This document shows positions 34,999 to 44,318 of a DNA stretch of 64,000 nucleotides, one piece after another. The notes beneath the pieces are model-generated. The model had not been told where the DNA came from. It ran no database searches and worked only from the letters and a program-made list of their open reading frames with translations. This stretch comes from Rhodocaloribacter sp964552015. Its GTDB lineage: Bacteria > Bacteroidota > Rhodothermia > Rhodothermales > ISCAR-4553. The position numbers were made by a program, and so were the translations under genes. Where the stretch lies: NCBI GenBank assembly GCA_964552015.1, contig CAZKFR010000005.1, positions 27,316 through 91,315 on the forward strand, read 5' to 3'. Position 1 is the stretch's first letter, and each line of letters opens with the position of its first letter.

Positions 34999-36087
34999 AT
35001 GGAACGAGCACCCCTTCCCACGACCACCCAGCGGCTCGACCTGCGCTCCCTGCGCCGCGACGAGCTGGAGGACCTGGCCGAACGGCTGGGCCAGCCCCGC
35101 TTCCGCGGACGCCAGCTCTTCAAATGGCTCTACGGCAAGGGCGCCACGTCGTTCGACGAGATGACCGACCTGCCGGCCGCCTTCCGTACCGAACTGGCCG
35201 GGCTGGCCACGCTGACCTCCCTGCACCCCCTTACGACGCAGACCGCTACCGACGGCACCGTCAAAACCCTGTTCGAACTGTCTTCAGGCCGCCGCATCGA
35301 GACGGTCCTCATCCCCGACTTCGACGACGACGGCTCGGCCCGCCGGCTGACGGTGTGCGTCTCCAGCCAGGTGGGCTGTGCCATGGGCTGCACCTTCTGC
35401 GCCACCGGCCTGATGGGCTTTCAGCAGAACCTCACCGCCGGTGAGATCTTCGAGCAGGTCTGGCGGATGGACCGGGAGGCCCGCCGACGCTTCGGGCGTG
35501 GCATCACCAACATCGTGTACATGGGCATGGGCGAGCCGCTGCTCAACTACGACAACGTCCTGCGCAGTGTCGACCTGATCACCGACCCGGACGGCCTCGG
35601 CCTGAGCCCGAAGCGCATCACCGTCTCGACCGTCGGCCTGGCCCGCCGCATCCGGCAACTGGCCGACGACGACACGCGCTTCAACCTGGCCGTCTCGTTG
35701 CACGCCCCCACCGACGCGAAGCGTAGCGCCATCATGCCCGTGAACCGACGGGCCGCCACCGACCTGGGCGCGCTGCGCGAAGCCATCCAGTATTACACCC
35801 GGAAGACGGGCCGGCGCGTCACGTACGAGTACTGTATGTTTGCCGGCGTCAACGACACGGACGAGGACGCCCGCGCGCTGGCGCGCATCGTGGCCTGGGC
35901 GCCGAGCAAGGTCAACCTGATCATGTACAACCCGGTCGAAGGCCTGGGCTTCGCACGCACCAGCGAGGAGCGCCTCCACCGCTTCATCCGTGTTCTGGTG
36001 GAAAAAGGCGTGACCGTCACCGTGCGCCGGAGCCGGGGGCAGGACATCGACGCCGCCTGCGGGCAGCTGGCCGTCCGCGAAGCCTGA
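34999..36087 (+). CDS. rlmN: 23S rRNA A2503/tRNA A37 C2-methyltransferase
   Basis: 362 residues. The radical-SAM motif is CAMGCTFCATG; the second catalytic Cys lies in VRRSRGQDIDAACGQL at the C-terminus. GRQLFKWLYGKGATSFDEMTDLPAAFR is the N-terminal RNA-binding helix region, and NIVYMGMGEPLLNYDNVLRSVDLI and KRITVSTVGLARRI are conserved. RlmN methylates A2503 in the peptidyl-transferase centre by a Cys-mediated radical mechanism. The motifs fit RlmN rather than Cfr. It is downstream of the ABC pair with a 40-base gap. Confidence 0.96.
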   Translation: MERAPLPTTTQRLDLRSLRRDELEDLAERLGQPRFRGRQLFKWLYGKGATSFDEMTDLPAAFRTELAGLATLTSLHPLTTQTATDGTVKTLFELSSGRRIETVLIPDFDDDGSARRLTVCVSSQVGCAMGCTFCATGLMGFQQNLTAGEIFEQVWRMDREARRRFGRGITNIVYMGMGEPLLNYDNVLRSVDLITDPDGLGLSPKRITVSTVGLARRIRQLADDDTRFNLAVSLHAPTDAKRSAIMPVNRRAATDLGALREAIQYYTRKTGRRVTYEYCMFAGVNDTDEDARALARIVAWAPSKVNLIMYNPVEGLGFARTSEERLHRFIRVLVEKGVTVTVRRSRGQDIDAACGQLAVREA

Positions 36088-36143
36088 CGCGAACACCGGC
36101 CATTTTTCGCCGTCTCGCCCTTCCACCTTCCGCACCGCCCTCC

Positions 36144-36151
36144 TATATTGC
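36144..36151 (+). promoter_or_regulatory. Candidate -7 element before the small membrane protein
   Basis: TATATTGC, a TAnnTTTG-like box 28 bases before the ATG. The upstream -33 box is not evident, so this is tentative. Confidence 0.3.
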
Positions 36152-36179
36152 GGCAGACCATCCAACCGGTTTGCGGCCC

Positions 36180-36425
36180 ATGCGGTACGACTCCGACACC
36201 CCTTCCGACCTCGGCGACAGCCTGGCCACCTGGCTGTTCGGTTTCTTCGGCGCCGTCGCAGCCTTTCTCCTGCTTCCACGCGCCCTCAAATACTTCGTAC
36301 GGCGGCTGCTCGTCCGTCTCGTGAGCGAGGCCTTGTTGCTGGTGGCGGCCGGGCTCCTCACCGAGCGGATCGTAGACTGGCTCAGCCGGGAGCGCGCCAC
36401 GCCGCCCGTCGGTCCACGCCGCTGA
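36180..36425 (+). CDS. Small membrane protein, unrecognised
   Basis: 81 residues. Two hydrophobic stretches, LATWLFGFFGAVAAFLLLP and LVSEALLLVAAGLLTERIVDWL, are separated by a basic loop (RALKYFVRRLLVRL), suggesting a small two-span or hairpin inner-membrane protein, or an amphipathic helix in the middle. The ATG is chosen over an upstream in-frame TTG. It lies in the same direction as the beta-barrel and HerA-like genes, which follow closely. No family recognised. Confidence 0.55.
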   Translation: MRYDSDTPSDLGDSLATWLFGFFGAVAAFLLLPRALKYFVRRLLVRLVSEALLLVAAGLLTERIVDWLSRERATPPVGPRR

Positions 36426-36458
36426 CCCGAGCTCACCCTCACCCAACCCCTGCCCCCG

Positions 36459-36965
36459 ATGAAACGAACCACCGCCTTCCTGCTCCTGACGGCTCTCGTA
36501 ACCTGCACCGGCCTCCTGCCTGCCCGGGCCCAGGCCCGCATCGAGATCGGCCCGCGCCTCGGCGTCGACGCCGGCGGCGACATCGAGGAGTTCTTCGTCG
36601 GCGCCGACGCCCGCTTCCACCTGATCGCGCTGCCGGTCGTACTCAACACGACCTTCGACATCTACTTCGTGGACGGACCCACCGACTTCTGGCACCTGGG
36701 CCTCAACGTCCTCTACCCGCTCGGCGCCCCGGCGTTCGACATCTACGTCGGCGGGGGACTGGGCATCAACCGTCTTTCGGTCGATGCCGACCTGGGCGAC
36801 TTCGGCCGCTTCGATGCCAGCGATACCAGCGTGGGGCTCAACCTCATCGGCGGCCTGACGTTCAACGCGGCACCGCTCAAACCCTTTGCCCAGGCCCAGA
36901 TCACCCTCGGCGACGTGGACCTGTTCACGCTCGGCGGGGGCCTGCTCTTCAGCCTCGGTAACTGA
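36459..36965 (+). CDS. Small outer-membrane beta-barrel protein
   Basis: 168 residues. The signal peptide ends ARAQA. The mature protein alternates polar and hydrophobic residues in about eight strands (IEIGPRLGVDAG, FFVGADARFHLI, WHLGLNVLYPL, FDIYVGGGLGINRL, VGLNLIGGLTF, LKPFAQAQITLG, LFTLGGGLLFSLGN), as in OmpX/OmpW-size barrels. Function is unknown; such proteins are usually structural or porin-like. It ends ten bases before the HerA-like ATPase start, so the two are likely co-transcribed, an odd pairing of an envelope and a DNA-processing-like gene. Confidence 0.7.
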   Translation: MKRTTAFLLLTALVTCTGLLPARAQARIEIGPRLGVDAGGDIEEFFVGADARFHLIALPVVLNTTFDIYFVDGPTDFWHLGLNVLYPLGAPAFDIYVGGGLGINRLSVDADLGDFGRFDASDTSVGLNLIGGLTFNAAPLKPFAQAQITLGDVDLFTLGGGLLFSLGN

Positions 36966-36974
36966 CCCTGCGCA

Positions 36975-38633
36975 ATGCCAACCCTCCGGCCCAACGACCG
37001 TCCCGAAAAGATCGGCATCATCACGCACGGCTCCCTGAACAAGGGGGTCGAGATGAAGCTCGACGCATCCGAGTCGATCGAGAGCGTCGTCGCCGGCACG
37101 TTCGTGGTCATCCAGGGCCAGCGGTACGACTTCTTCTCGATGATCACGGACGTGACCATCGACGCCGCCAACGAGGACATCCTGCTGCATCCGCCTTCGG
37201 CCCAGGACGACCTGCTTCGCCGCGTGCTGCAGGGCGCGGGCACCTACGCCACGGTCACCCTCCGGCCGATGCTCATGATGGAGAACGGCCGCCACCAGGA
37301 GTTCGCCGAGGTGCGCCCCGTCAAGACCGTCCCGGCCCACTTCTCCGTCGTGGCCCGCGCCACCGAGGAGGACGTGGCCCGCGTCTTCGGGCACGAGGCC
37401 AACCGGGACGACGAGGGCCGCCAGGTCTACTTCCACATCGGCGAGCCGCTGGGGATGGACGGCATCCCGGTGTGCCTGGACCTGCAGCGCTTCGTCGAGC
37501 GCTCGAACGCCGTCTTCGGCAAGACGGGCACCGGCAAGACGTTCATCACGCGCCTGCTCCTGGCCGGCACCATCCAGACGGGCCGCGCCGTCAACCTCAT
37601 CTTCGACATGCACTCGGAGTACGGCATCAAGGCCCGCAAAGAGGGCGGCGGCTCCGTCCGCGGCCTGCGCGACCTGTTCCCCGGCCGGGTGCAGATCTTC
37701 TCCCTCGACCCGGCCGGCACGCGCAAGCGCACCGGCGTCTCGCCCGACTGCGAGGTCTACCTCTACGCCGACCAGATCGAACCGGGCGACATCCTCCCGC
37801 TGCGCGACACGCTCAACCTGACGGCCACCGCCGCCGAGAGCACCTACGCCCTCCAGAACCGCTTCGGCCGGCAATGGCTGGCGACGCTCCTCGCCGGCGA
37901 CCCGGCCGACATCGCCGCGCAGTGCGGAGCGCACGAGAACGCCGTCGCCGCGCTGCAACGCAAGCTCCGCGTCTTCCAGGGCTACGACTTCTTCCGCACC
38001 GAGCCCTCGGCCGGCAAACGGGACGTCATCGAGGACCTGATGGAGACGCTCGACGCCGGCAAGTCGGTCGTCTTCGAGTTCGGCAAGTTCGACGACCTGC
38101 GCGTCTACCTGCTCGTGGCCAACGTCATCACGCGGCGCCTGCGCGACCGCTACGAGGAAAAGACCCTGCACTACCTGCGGACGGGCAACGAAGCCGACGC
38201 CCCCCGACCGCTCATCATCACCATCGAGGAAGCGCACAAATTCCTGGCGCCGGGCATCGCGCACGAGACGCCCTTTGGCAAGATCGCCCGCGAGATGCGC
38301 AAGTTCTTCGTCTCGCTCCTGGTCGTGGACCAGCGGCCGAGCGCCATCGACGAGGAGGTGCTCAGCCAGATCGGCACGAAGATCATCGCCCAGCTCAACG
38401 ACGAGAAGGACATCGGCGCCGCCCTCGTGGGGGTCAGCGGCGCCTCCTCGCTCCGGCAGGTGCTGGCCTCGCTCGACTCGCGCCAGCAGGCCCTCGTCCT
38501 CGGCCACGCCGTGCCGATGCCGGTGGTCATCCGCACCCGTTCCTACGACGAGACCTTCTACCAGGCCCTGCGCGGCGATGCCCCTCCCCGTTCCTTCGAC
38601 GACGTCCGCGCGGAAATCGGCGATCTGTTCTGA
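36975..38633 (+). CDS. HerA-like hexameric ATPase (DUF87 family)
   Basis: 552 residues. The N-terminal HAS-barrel-like domain (EKIGIITHGSLNKGVEMKL...GTFVVIQGQRYDFFSMITDV) is followed by an FtsK/HerA ATPase. Walker A NAVFGKTGTGKTF is at residues 182-189, Walker B PLIITIEEAH at about 413-420, with VVDQRPSAIDEEVLSQIGTKIIAQLN and a C-terminal sensor-like segment. HerA forms hexameric rings that move on double-stranded DNA with NurA nuclease in archaea and many bacteria. No NurA-like nuclease is next to it here. It ends just before a convergent aldo/keto reductase, with a perfect inverted repeat between. Confidence 0.87.
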   Translation: MPTLRPNDRPEKIGIITHGSLNKGVEMKLDASESIESVVAGTFVVIQGQRYDFFSMITDVTIDAANEDILLHPPSAQDDLLRRVLQGAGTYATVTLRPMLMMENGRHQEFAEVRPVKTVPAHFSVVARATEEDVARVFGHEANRDDEGRQVYFHIGEPLGMDGIPVCLDLQRFVERSNAVFGKTGTGKTFITRLLLAGTIQTGRAVNLIFDMHSEYGIKARKEGGGSVRGLRDLFPGRVQIFSLDPAGTRKRTGVSPDCEVYLYADQIEPGDILPLRDTLNLTATAAESTYALQNRFGRQWLATLLAGDPADIAAQCGAHENAVAALQRKLRVFQGYDFFRTEPSAGKRDVIEDLMETLDAGKSVVFEFGKFDDLRVYLLVANVITRRLRDRYEEKTLHYLRTGNEADAPRPLIITIEEAHKFLAPGIAHETPFGKIAREMRKFFVSLLVVDQRPSAIDEEVLSQIGTKIIAQLNDEKDIGAALVGVSGASSLRQVLASLDSRQQALVLGHAVPMPVVIRTRSYDETFYQALRGDAPPRSFDDVRAEIGDLF

Positions 38634-38652
38634 AGCGTTTCGCGTTGCACGT

Positions 38653-38698
38653 TTCACGTTGCACGTTCAACCTTCAACGCACCAACGTGCAACGTGAA
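38653..38698. terminator. ACGTT-rich perfect inverted repeat, likely bidirectional terminator or REP-type element
   Basis: TTCACGTTGCACGTT and AACGTGCAACGTGAA form a perfect 15-bp stem around 16 bases. It lies in the 77-base gap between the convergent HerA-like and aldo/keto reductase genes. Both arms are built from CACGTT/AACGTG repeats, similar to the ACGTGCC patch upstream of purA. Confidence 0.65.
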
Positions 38699-38710
38699 TC
38701 GCACCCCGGT

Positions 38711-39586
38711 TCAGAGCGCGTCGAAGGCCGTGTCGAGGCGAGCGACCTCGTCGGGGGTGAGCGTCAGGTCGGCGGCGGCCAGGCTGTCTTCGAGCGTCTC
38801 GAGGCGTGAGGCCCCCGGGATGGGCAGGATGCACGGGCTCTTGGCCCGCATCCAGGCCAGCACGAGTTGCTGCGGCGAGCGCTCCTTTTCCCTGGCCATG
38901 GCCGCCAGCGCCGGGATCTGTCCGAGGCGTCCGGCCCGTCCGCGTCCGCCGAACGGGCTCCACGGCAGGAACGTGAGCCCTTCCCGCTCGCAGTAGGCGA
39001 GGACCCCGTCACGCTCGGGCTGCCGGTGGAACGGGCTATACTGGTTCTGAACGGAGACGACCTCGACTACACGCCGGGCCCGCTCGATCTCGGCGACGCT
39101 GTAGTTCGAGACGCCGACGTGGCGGATCAGGCCCTCCTCCACCGCCGAGCGAACGACCACGAGCGAGACCTCGATGGGCACTTCGGGATCCGGGGCGTGA
39201 TGCTGCCACAGGTCGATGGGGCGCTCGCCGCCGAGCACCTCGAAGCTGCGCCGGATGGCCTGCCGGAGCTGGTCCGGGTGGCTGTCGCGGATCCAGCGCC
39301 CGTTGGGGCGCATCAGGCCGCCCTTCGTGGCCACCACCACCCCGGACGTATCGCCGCCGTACGTGTCCAGGGCCTCGCGGACGAGGGCCTCGTTGTGGTG
39401 CTTCTCCGTCTCGTCGAGGCAGTACGCATCGGCCGTGTCGATGAACGTGACGCCGAGGTCGAGCGCGCGGTGCAGCACGGCCAGCGCCTGCTCCCGGGGC
39501 GGCCGCCCGTCGATGGAAAGGTGCATGGCCCCGAAGCCGATCACACTCACCCGGAGGCCCGTCTCGTTCAGTTTCGTCGTCTGCAT
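38711..39586 (-). CDS. Aldo/keto reductase
   Basis: 291 residues from MQTTKLNETG. A TIM-barrel aldo/keto reductase: VSVIGFGAMHLS, the catalytic Asp and Tyr in TFIDTADAY, Lys in VVATKGG, His in DLWQHHAPDP, and the NADP-binding end IPGASRLETLEDSLAAADLTLTPDEVARLD. Likely an NADPH-dependent reductase of aldehydes or sugars in the cytoplasm; the natural substrate is not inferable. A longer start at 39595 (MILMQTTK) with a short GGA upstream is possible. It is downstream of the MFS gene on the same strand with a 69-base gap. Confidence 0.9.
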   Translation of the reverse strand: MQTTKLNETGLRVSVIGFGAMHLSIDGRPPREQALAVLHRALDLGVTFIDTADAYCLDETEKHHNEALVREALDTYGGDTSGVVVATKGGLMRPNGRWIRDSHPDQLRQAIRRSFEVLGGERPIDLWQHHAPDPEVPIEVSLVVVRSAVEEGLIRHVGVSNYSVAEIERARRVVEVVSVQNQYSPFHRQPERDGVLAYCEREGLTFLPWSPFGGRGRAGRLGQIPALAAMAREKERSPQQLVLAWMRAKSPCILPIPGASRLETLEDSLAAADLTLTPDEVARLDTAFDAL

Positions 39587-39655
39587 GAGGATCATTCCGG
39601 TTGGTGGGCGCACACGAGATCCGTCATGCCTGGCGCACGACCTCACCCCGCTCGG

Positions 39656-41044
39656 TCATCGGGTGTTGCCGGCCGTCTCGAAGGCAGCCTGCTCGGCGGC
39701 CCGGCCCTTGAGGCCGAAGGCCAGCAACGCCAGCACGCCCGCCACGGCCGCGATGACCAGGATGGCCTGTCGGTAGCCGGCGACCGTTCCCCCGCTCGAG
39801 GCCGCCAGGGCCCCGATGAAGGCGCTGGCGGTCATCTGTCCGATACTGATGAACAGCGTGATGACGCCCTGGGCCACCGCACGTTCCGACGCCTGCGCCT
39901 CCTGGAGCAGAATGTACGACAGCGAGGAGCCCAGCAGCCCCGCCAGCCCGAATCCCATGAGCACCGATCCGGCATAAAAGAACGTCTCCACGGTTCCCAT
40001 GGCCCCCACGGTGGCCAGGCCGAGGGCCAGCAGGGTCGTGCTCACGAGGATGATCGTCTTCGAGCCGACGCGGTCGAGCACGCGCCCGGCCACCGGCGAG
40101 GCCACCGCAACGGCCACCACGAGCGGCAGCAGCATGAACGAGGCCGTGGACTTGGTCACGCCAAAGGCGGCCACGGCGAGGGCGGGGAAGAAGATGAAGG
40201 CCGCCTCGGTCATGCCCGCCCCCGCGGCCAGGAGGCTGGCCAGCACGACCTGCCGGCTCTGGAACAGCCCGAGACGAAGCAACGGCTCCGGGGCCCGGCG
40301 CTCGACCCGGAGGAACACGGGGAACAGGCCGGCCGCCACGGCCAGCGCCCCCCACAGGCGGGGGGAGCGCAGGCTCTCGGCAAACTGCTCGGCGTCGATC
40401 TGATTGATCCCGTAGGCCAGCGCCACCAGCATCCCGCCCAGCGTCAGGATGCCGCCCCAGTCGATCCGGCGGGCCGGGCCCTCCTGCCGGCCGGGCAGCA
40501 TCCGCAGGCTGGCCACGAAGACCACGGCCGCCAGCGGGAGGTTCACCACGAAGAGCCAGGGCCAGCCGAAGAGCAGCAACACGCCCCCGAGGATCGGGCC
40601 GATGATGAACGCCAGCCCGAAGACGGCCCCGAGGACGCCGAGCGCCCGCCCGCGCCGCTCCGGCGGGAAGACGTCGCCCACGACGGCGCTGGCCACCGGG
40701 AAGATGCCGGAGGCGGCCAGCCCCTGCAAGGCCCGCCCCACGAGGAGCACGCCGAACGTCGGCGCCAGCGCCACCACGAGCGACCCCGCGGCAAACAGCG
40801 CCACGTCCGCCGCATAGATGGCCCGCCGGCCCAGCACGTCCGAGAGCTTCGCCATCAGCGGAACGCCCATCAGGTTGAACAACACGAACGTGTTGAACAC
40901 CCAGGCCAGCGTGCGCTCGCTCACCCCGAAGTGCTCGCCGATGGCGGGCAGCGCGGGCCCCACGATGGCGATGTCCAGCGCCGCCATCAGCACGCCGAGA
41001 AACAACACGCCCAGCAGGCGACCCGGAGCAGGTTGTGCAGTCAA
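39656..41044 (-). CDS. MFS transporter, 14-helix DHA2 (EmrB/QacA) type
   Basis: 462 residues with about 14 membrane helices. MAALDIAIVGPALPAI is the helix 1 motif of DHA2 drug-efflux proteins; motif A-like MAKLSDVLGRRAIY and motif C GLAFIIGPILGGVLLL are present, with PWLFVVNLPLAAVVF in helix 6. It probably exports small hydrophobic compounds by proton antiport. The frame opens with TTG; GAGAG sits four bases upstream, and no ATG occurs before residue 20 inside helix 1, so a TTG start is inferred. It diverges from the GH3 lipoprotein gene. Confidence 0.87.
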   Translation of the reverse strand: MTAQPAPGRLLGVLFLGVLMAALDIAIVGPALPAIGEHFGVSERTLAWVFNTFVLFNLMGVPLMAKLSDVLGRRAIYAADVALFAAGSLVVALAPTFGVLLVGRALQGLAASGIFPVASAVVGDVFPPERRGRALGVLGAVFGLAFIIGPILGGVLLLFGWPWLFVVNLPLAAVVFVASLRMLPGRQEGPARRIDWGGILTLGGMLVALAYGINQIDAEQFAESLRSPRLWGALAVAAGLFPVFLRVERRAPEPLLRLGLFQSRQVVLASLLAAGAGMTEAAFIFFPALAVAAFGVTKSTASFMLLPLVVAVAVASPVAGRVLDRVGSKTIILVSTTLLALGLATVGAMGTVETFFYAGSVLMGFGLAGLLGSSLSYILLQEAQASERAVAQGVITLFISIGQMTASAFIGALAASSGGTVAGYRQAILVIAAVAGVLALLAFGLKGRAAEQAAFETAGNTR

Positions 41045-41268
41045 GGCTCTCTCATGCCGGTTGCGAAGGTCGCGTCCAGTTTACCGCCTGCATCCGTCGG
41101 CGACAAGTAGGCTCCGCCCCGAAACGATGAGAATACCGCCAATTCATGGAGCTCGAAGCGCCGCGTTTTCCCGCGACCCGGCCCCGCAAAATATCCGCCG
41201 TGTGCCGTGCATACGGCCCCGCGGCTTCGTAGTTTTCACCCGCCCCGGTGCTCACCCCCTGTAGTGCG

Positions 41269-44196
41269 ATGGTCTCTCGTCTCATCTCCGTTACCCTGTT
41301 TCTGGTTCTGACGCTCACCGCCTGCACGGCCCCCTCGGCCATCGACACGGTCGAGGAGGAAGATGCCGCCTGGGTCGAGGCGACGCTCGCCCGCCTGACG
41401 CCGGAACAGAAGGTGGCGCAGCTCTTCGCCGTCCAGGCCTTCGGGCACTTCACGAGCGTGGACGACCCGGATTACCAGACGCTCGTCGACCTGGTGGAGC
41501 GCGTGCAGGTAGGTGGCGTGATCTTTTTCCAGGGACAGCCGCTGGCCCAGGCGCTGATGGCGAACGACTTGCAGGCACGCGCCCCGCTGCCGCTGCTCAT
41601 CTCGCAGGACATGGAATGGGGGCCCGGCATGCGGATCGACCGCACGACCACGCTGCCCCGGACAATGACCCTGGGCGCCACGCGCGACCCGGCGCTGGCC
41701 TATGCCGCCGGCTACGTCACCGCCCGCGAGGCCCGGGCGCTGGGCGTGCACCAGATCTTCGCCCCGGTCGCCGACGTGAACAACAACCCGAACAACCCCA
41801 TCATCAACGTCCGCTCCTTCGGCGAGGACCCGGCGCTCGTGGCCGACATGGTGGCCGCCTTCGTGCGCGGCGCCCAGACCGGCGGCGTCATCGCCACGGC
41901 CAAGCACTTCCCCGGCCACGGCGACACCGCCACCGACTCACATGCCGACCTGCCCGTCATCCCCCACGACCGCGGCCGCCTCGAGCAGGTCGAACTGATC
42001 CCGTTCCGCGCCGCCATCGAGGCCGGCATCGGGGCCATCATGACCGCACATATCGCCTTCCCGAACCTCGAACCCGAGGCGCACGTGCCCGGCACCCTCT
42101 CGCCGGCCATCACGACCGGGCTGCTCCGCCGCGAGCTGGGCTTTGGCGGCCTCATCGTCACCGACGCGATGAACATGGCGGGGGTGACGAAGCACTTCGG
42201 CCCCGGCGAGGCGGCGATCCGGGCCCTGGCCGCAGGCGCCGATATGGTGCTCATGTCCGAGGATGTGGAGGCTGCGCACCGGGCCGTGCTCCGGGCCCTG
42301 GCGGAGGGACGCCTCGACGCTGCCCGCCTCGACGCTTCCGTCCGCCGCGTGCTGGCGGCCAAGGCCCGGCTCGGCCTGCACCAGCACCGCCTCGTCGACC
42401 TGGCCGCCACCCGGCGCGTGGTGGGCCGCCGCACCCACCGGATGGTGAGCGAGACCATCGCCCGACGGGGGCTGACGCTCCTGCGCAACGACGGCAACCT
42501 GCTGCCGATGGACCCGCCCCCGCGCCGCCTGCTGGTCCTCACCCTGAGCGACGACGACGACCCGGACACCGGCGCCGACTTCACCCGCCTCGTGCGCGAA
42601 GCCGCCCGGGGCGCCACCGTCGCCCGCCGCCTGGTCGACCAGCGCACCTCCGACGCGGAGCAAGAGCGCCTCCTCCGCGAAGCCACCCGGTACGACGTCG
42701 TCCTCGTGCCCGCCTACGTGCGTGTGCGTTCGTGGAGCGGCCACATCAACCTCTCGGAGGACCAGCGCGCGTTCCTCGACCGGCTCATCGCCCAGACGCC
42801 GCCCGTGGTGCTCATCTCCTTCGGCAACCCGTACATCGTGATGGGCCTCGCCCGCCAGCCCGCCGCCTACCTGGCCGCCTACGGCGGGTCCGACGCCTCC
42901 CAGAAGACGACCGCCCAGGCCCTCTTCGGGCAGAGCGACGTCGGCGGGCGCCTCCCCGTGACGATCCCCGGCCTGTATGCCTTCGGCGACGGACTCCGCC
43001 TGGAACAGACCACCCTCCGCCCCGGCTACCCCGAAGAGGTCGGCATGGACGGCGACAGCCTGGCCCGCGTCGACACGCTGCTGCGCCATGCCATCGAGCG
43101 GCGGGCCTTCCCCGGCGCCGCCCTGGCCGTCGGGCGGGACGGCGTGCTCGTCAAACGCCAGGGCTATGGCTACTTCACCTACGATTCCGAGCAGCGCATC
43201 ACCCCGCGCTCCCGCTTCGACCTGGCCTCGCTCACGAAGGTCGTCGCCACGACCACAGCGGCCATGCTCCTCTACGAAGACGGGCGGCTCGACCTCGACG
43301 CGCCGGTCGTCACCTACCTGCCCGAGTTCGGACAGAACGGCAAGGAGCACGTCACCATCCGGCAGCTGCTCACCCACACCAGCGGCCTGATCCCCTTTCG
43401 CCCCTTCCACCGGATGGGCTTCACCACGCGCGAGCAGGTCCTCCGTGCCATCCTGGCCGACACGCTCGTCTACCGCCCCGGTACCGAGACGCGCTACAGC
43501 GACTTCAACATGATCGTGCTGGCGCTCGTCATCGAGCGGATCACCGGGCAGGACTTCGCCACCTTCACCCGCGAGGCCATCTTCGAGCCGCTCGGCATGC
43601 ACGACACCGGCTTCCTGCCCGTCGGCCAGGGCCCCGATACCACCGTGGTCCCGACCGAATACGACCGCGACTTCCGCAAACGCCTCGTGCAGGGCGAGGT
43701 GCACGACGAGACGGCCTACCTGCTCGGCGGCGTCGCCGGCCACGCCGGCCTCTTCTCCACGGCCGACGACCTGGCCCTCTTCGCCTACATGCTCACCAAC
43801 GGCGGCATGATCCACGGCCGCCACTTCCTGCGCCCCGAGACGATCCGCCTCTTCACCACCCGTGCCGACCCCACGGGCGAGAGCACCCGCGCCCTGGGCT
43901 GGGACACGAAAAGCCCGGAAGGATATTCCTCGGCCGGCCACCTGTTCGGTCCGAACAGCTTCGGACACACCGGCTTCACCGGCACCTCGCTCTGGATCGA
44001 TCCGGACCGCCGCCTTTTCGTCATCCTGCTCACGAACCGGGTCTACCCGACCCGCGAAAACCGGGGCCATATCGCCGTACGAGCCGCCGTGGCCGACCTG
44101 GCCGCCGGCGCCCTCCGCGCCGACGCCCCGCTGCTACCCGTCCCCGGAAGCACCCCGGCGGCCCTTCCGGCCGCACCCCGCAGCCCCGAGCCTTGA
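41269..44196 (+). CDS. GH3 beta-N-acetylglucosaminidase-like / serine hydrolase (beta-lactamase family) fusion lipoprotein
   Basis: 975 residues. The lipobox LTAC follows a short hydrophobic signal. Residues 30-370 form a NagZ-like GH3 domain: GGVIFFQG, QDMEWGPGMR, ATAKHFPGHGDTATDSHADLP (general acid loop) and GGLIVTDAMNMAGV (nucleophile Asp). Residues 375-570 form the GH3 C-terminal sandwich. From about residue 595 a class C beta-lactamase-like serine hydrolase appears: DLASLTKVVATTTAAML with the SxxK, QLLTHTSGL, TRYSDFNMIVLALVIE with the YSN-like motif, and FGHTGFTGTSLWIDP. Likely a lipid-anchored envelope enzyme acting on murein fragments or glycans, with both catalytic sites apparently intact. 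Confidence 0.9.
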   Translation: MVSRLISVTLFLVLTLTACTAPSAIDTVEEEDAAWVEATLARLTPEQKVAQLFAVQAFGHFTSVDDPDYQTLVDLVERVQVGGVIFFQGQPLAQALMANDLQARAPLPLLISQDMEWGPGMRIDRTTTLPRTMTLGATRDPALAYAAGYVTAREARALGVHQIFAPVADVNNNPNNPIINVRSFGEDPALVADMVAAFVRGAQTGGVIATAKHFPGHGDTATDSHADLPVIPHDRGRLEQVELIPFRAAIEAGIGAIMTAHIAFPNLEPEAHVPGTLSPAITTGLLRRELGFGGLIVTDAMNMAGVTKHFGPGEAAIRALAAGADMVLMSEDVEAAHRAVLRALAEGRLDAARLDASVRRVLAAKARLGLHQHRLVDLAATRRVVGRRTHRMVSETIARRGLTLLRNDGNLLPMDPPPRRLLVLTLSDDDDPDTGADFTRLVREAARGATVARRLVDQRTSDAEQERLLREATRYDVVLVPAYVRVRSWSGHINLSEDQRAFLDRLIAQTPPVVLISFGNPYIVMGLARQPAAYLAAYGGSDASQKTTAQALFGQSDVGGRLPVTIPGLYAFGDGLRLEQTTLRPGYPEEVGMDGDSLARVDTLLRHAIERRAFPGAALAVGRDGVLVKRQGYGYFTYDSEQRITPRSRFDLASLTKVVATTTAAMLLYEDGRLDLDAPVVTYLPEFGQNGKEHVTIRQLLTHTSGLIPFRPFHRMGFTTREQVLRAILADTLVYRPGTETRYSDFNMIVLALVIERITGQDFATFTREAIFEPLGMHDTGFLPVGQGPDTTVVPTEYDRDFRKRLVQGEVHDETAYLLGGVAGHAGLFSTADDLALFAYMLTNGGMIHGRHFLRPETIRLFTTRADPTGESTRALGWDTKSPEGYSSAGHLFGPNSFGHTGFTGTSLWIDPDRRLFVILLTNRVYPTRENRGHIAVRAAVADLAAGALRADAPLLPVPGSTPAALPAAPRSPEP

Positions 44197-44318
44197 ACAC
44201 GGCGTGAAGGCTCCGACCGATGTGGAACATTCTTTGTCACATAGACTACACCGGCGCATCCGAGCCTCGGGATGTGCCAGGATGTCATGTTGACCCATTC
44301 CCAAACCGTGAACGACCC

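Noticed and set aside
35793..38657. Very long minus-strand open frame opposite rlmN and the HerA-like gene
   Set aside because: Composition shadow of GC-rich coding DNA; no domain content, and both plus-strand genes have clear family motifs.
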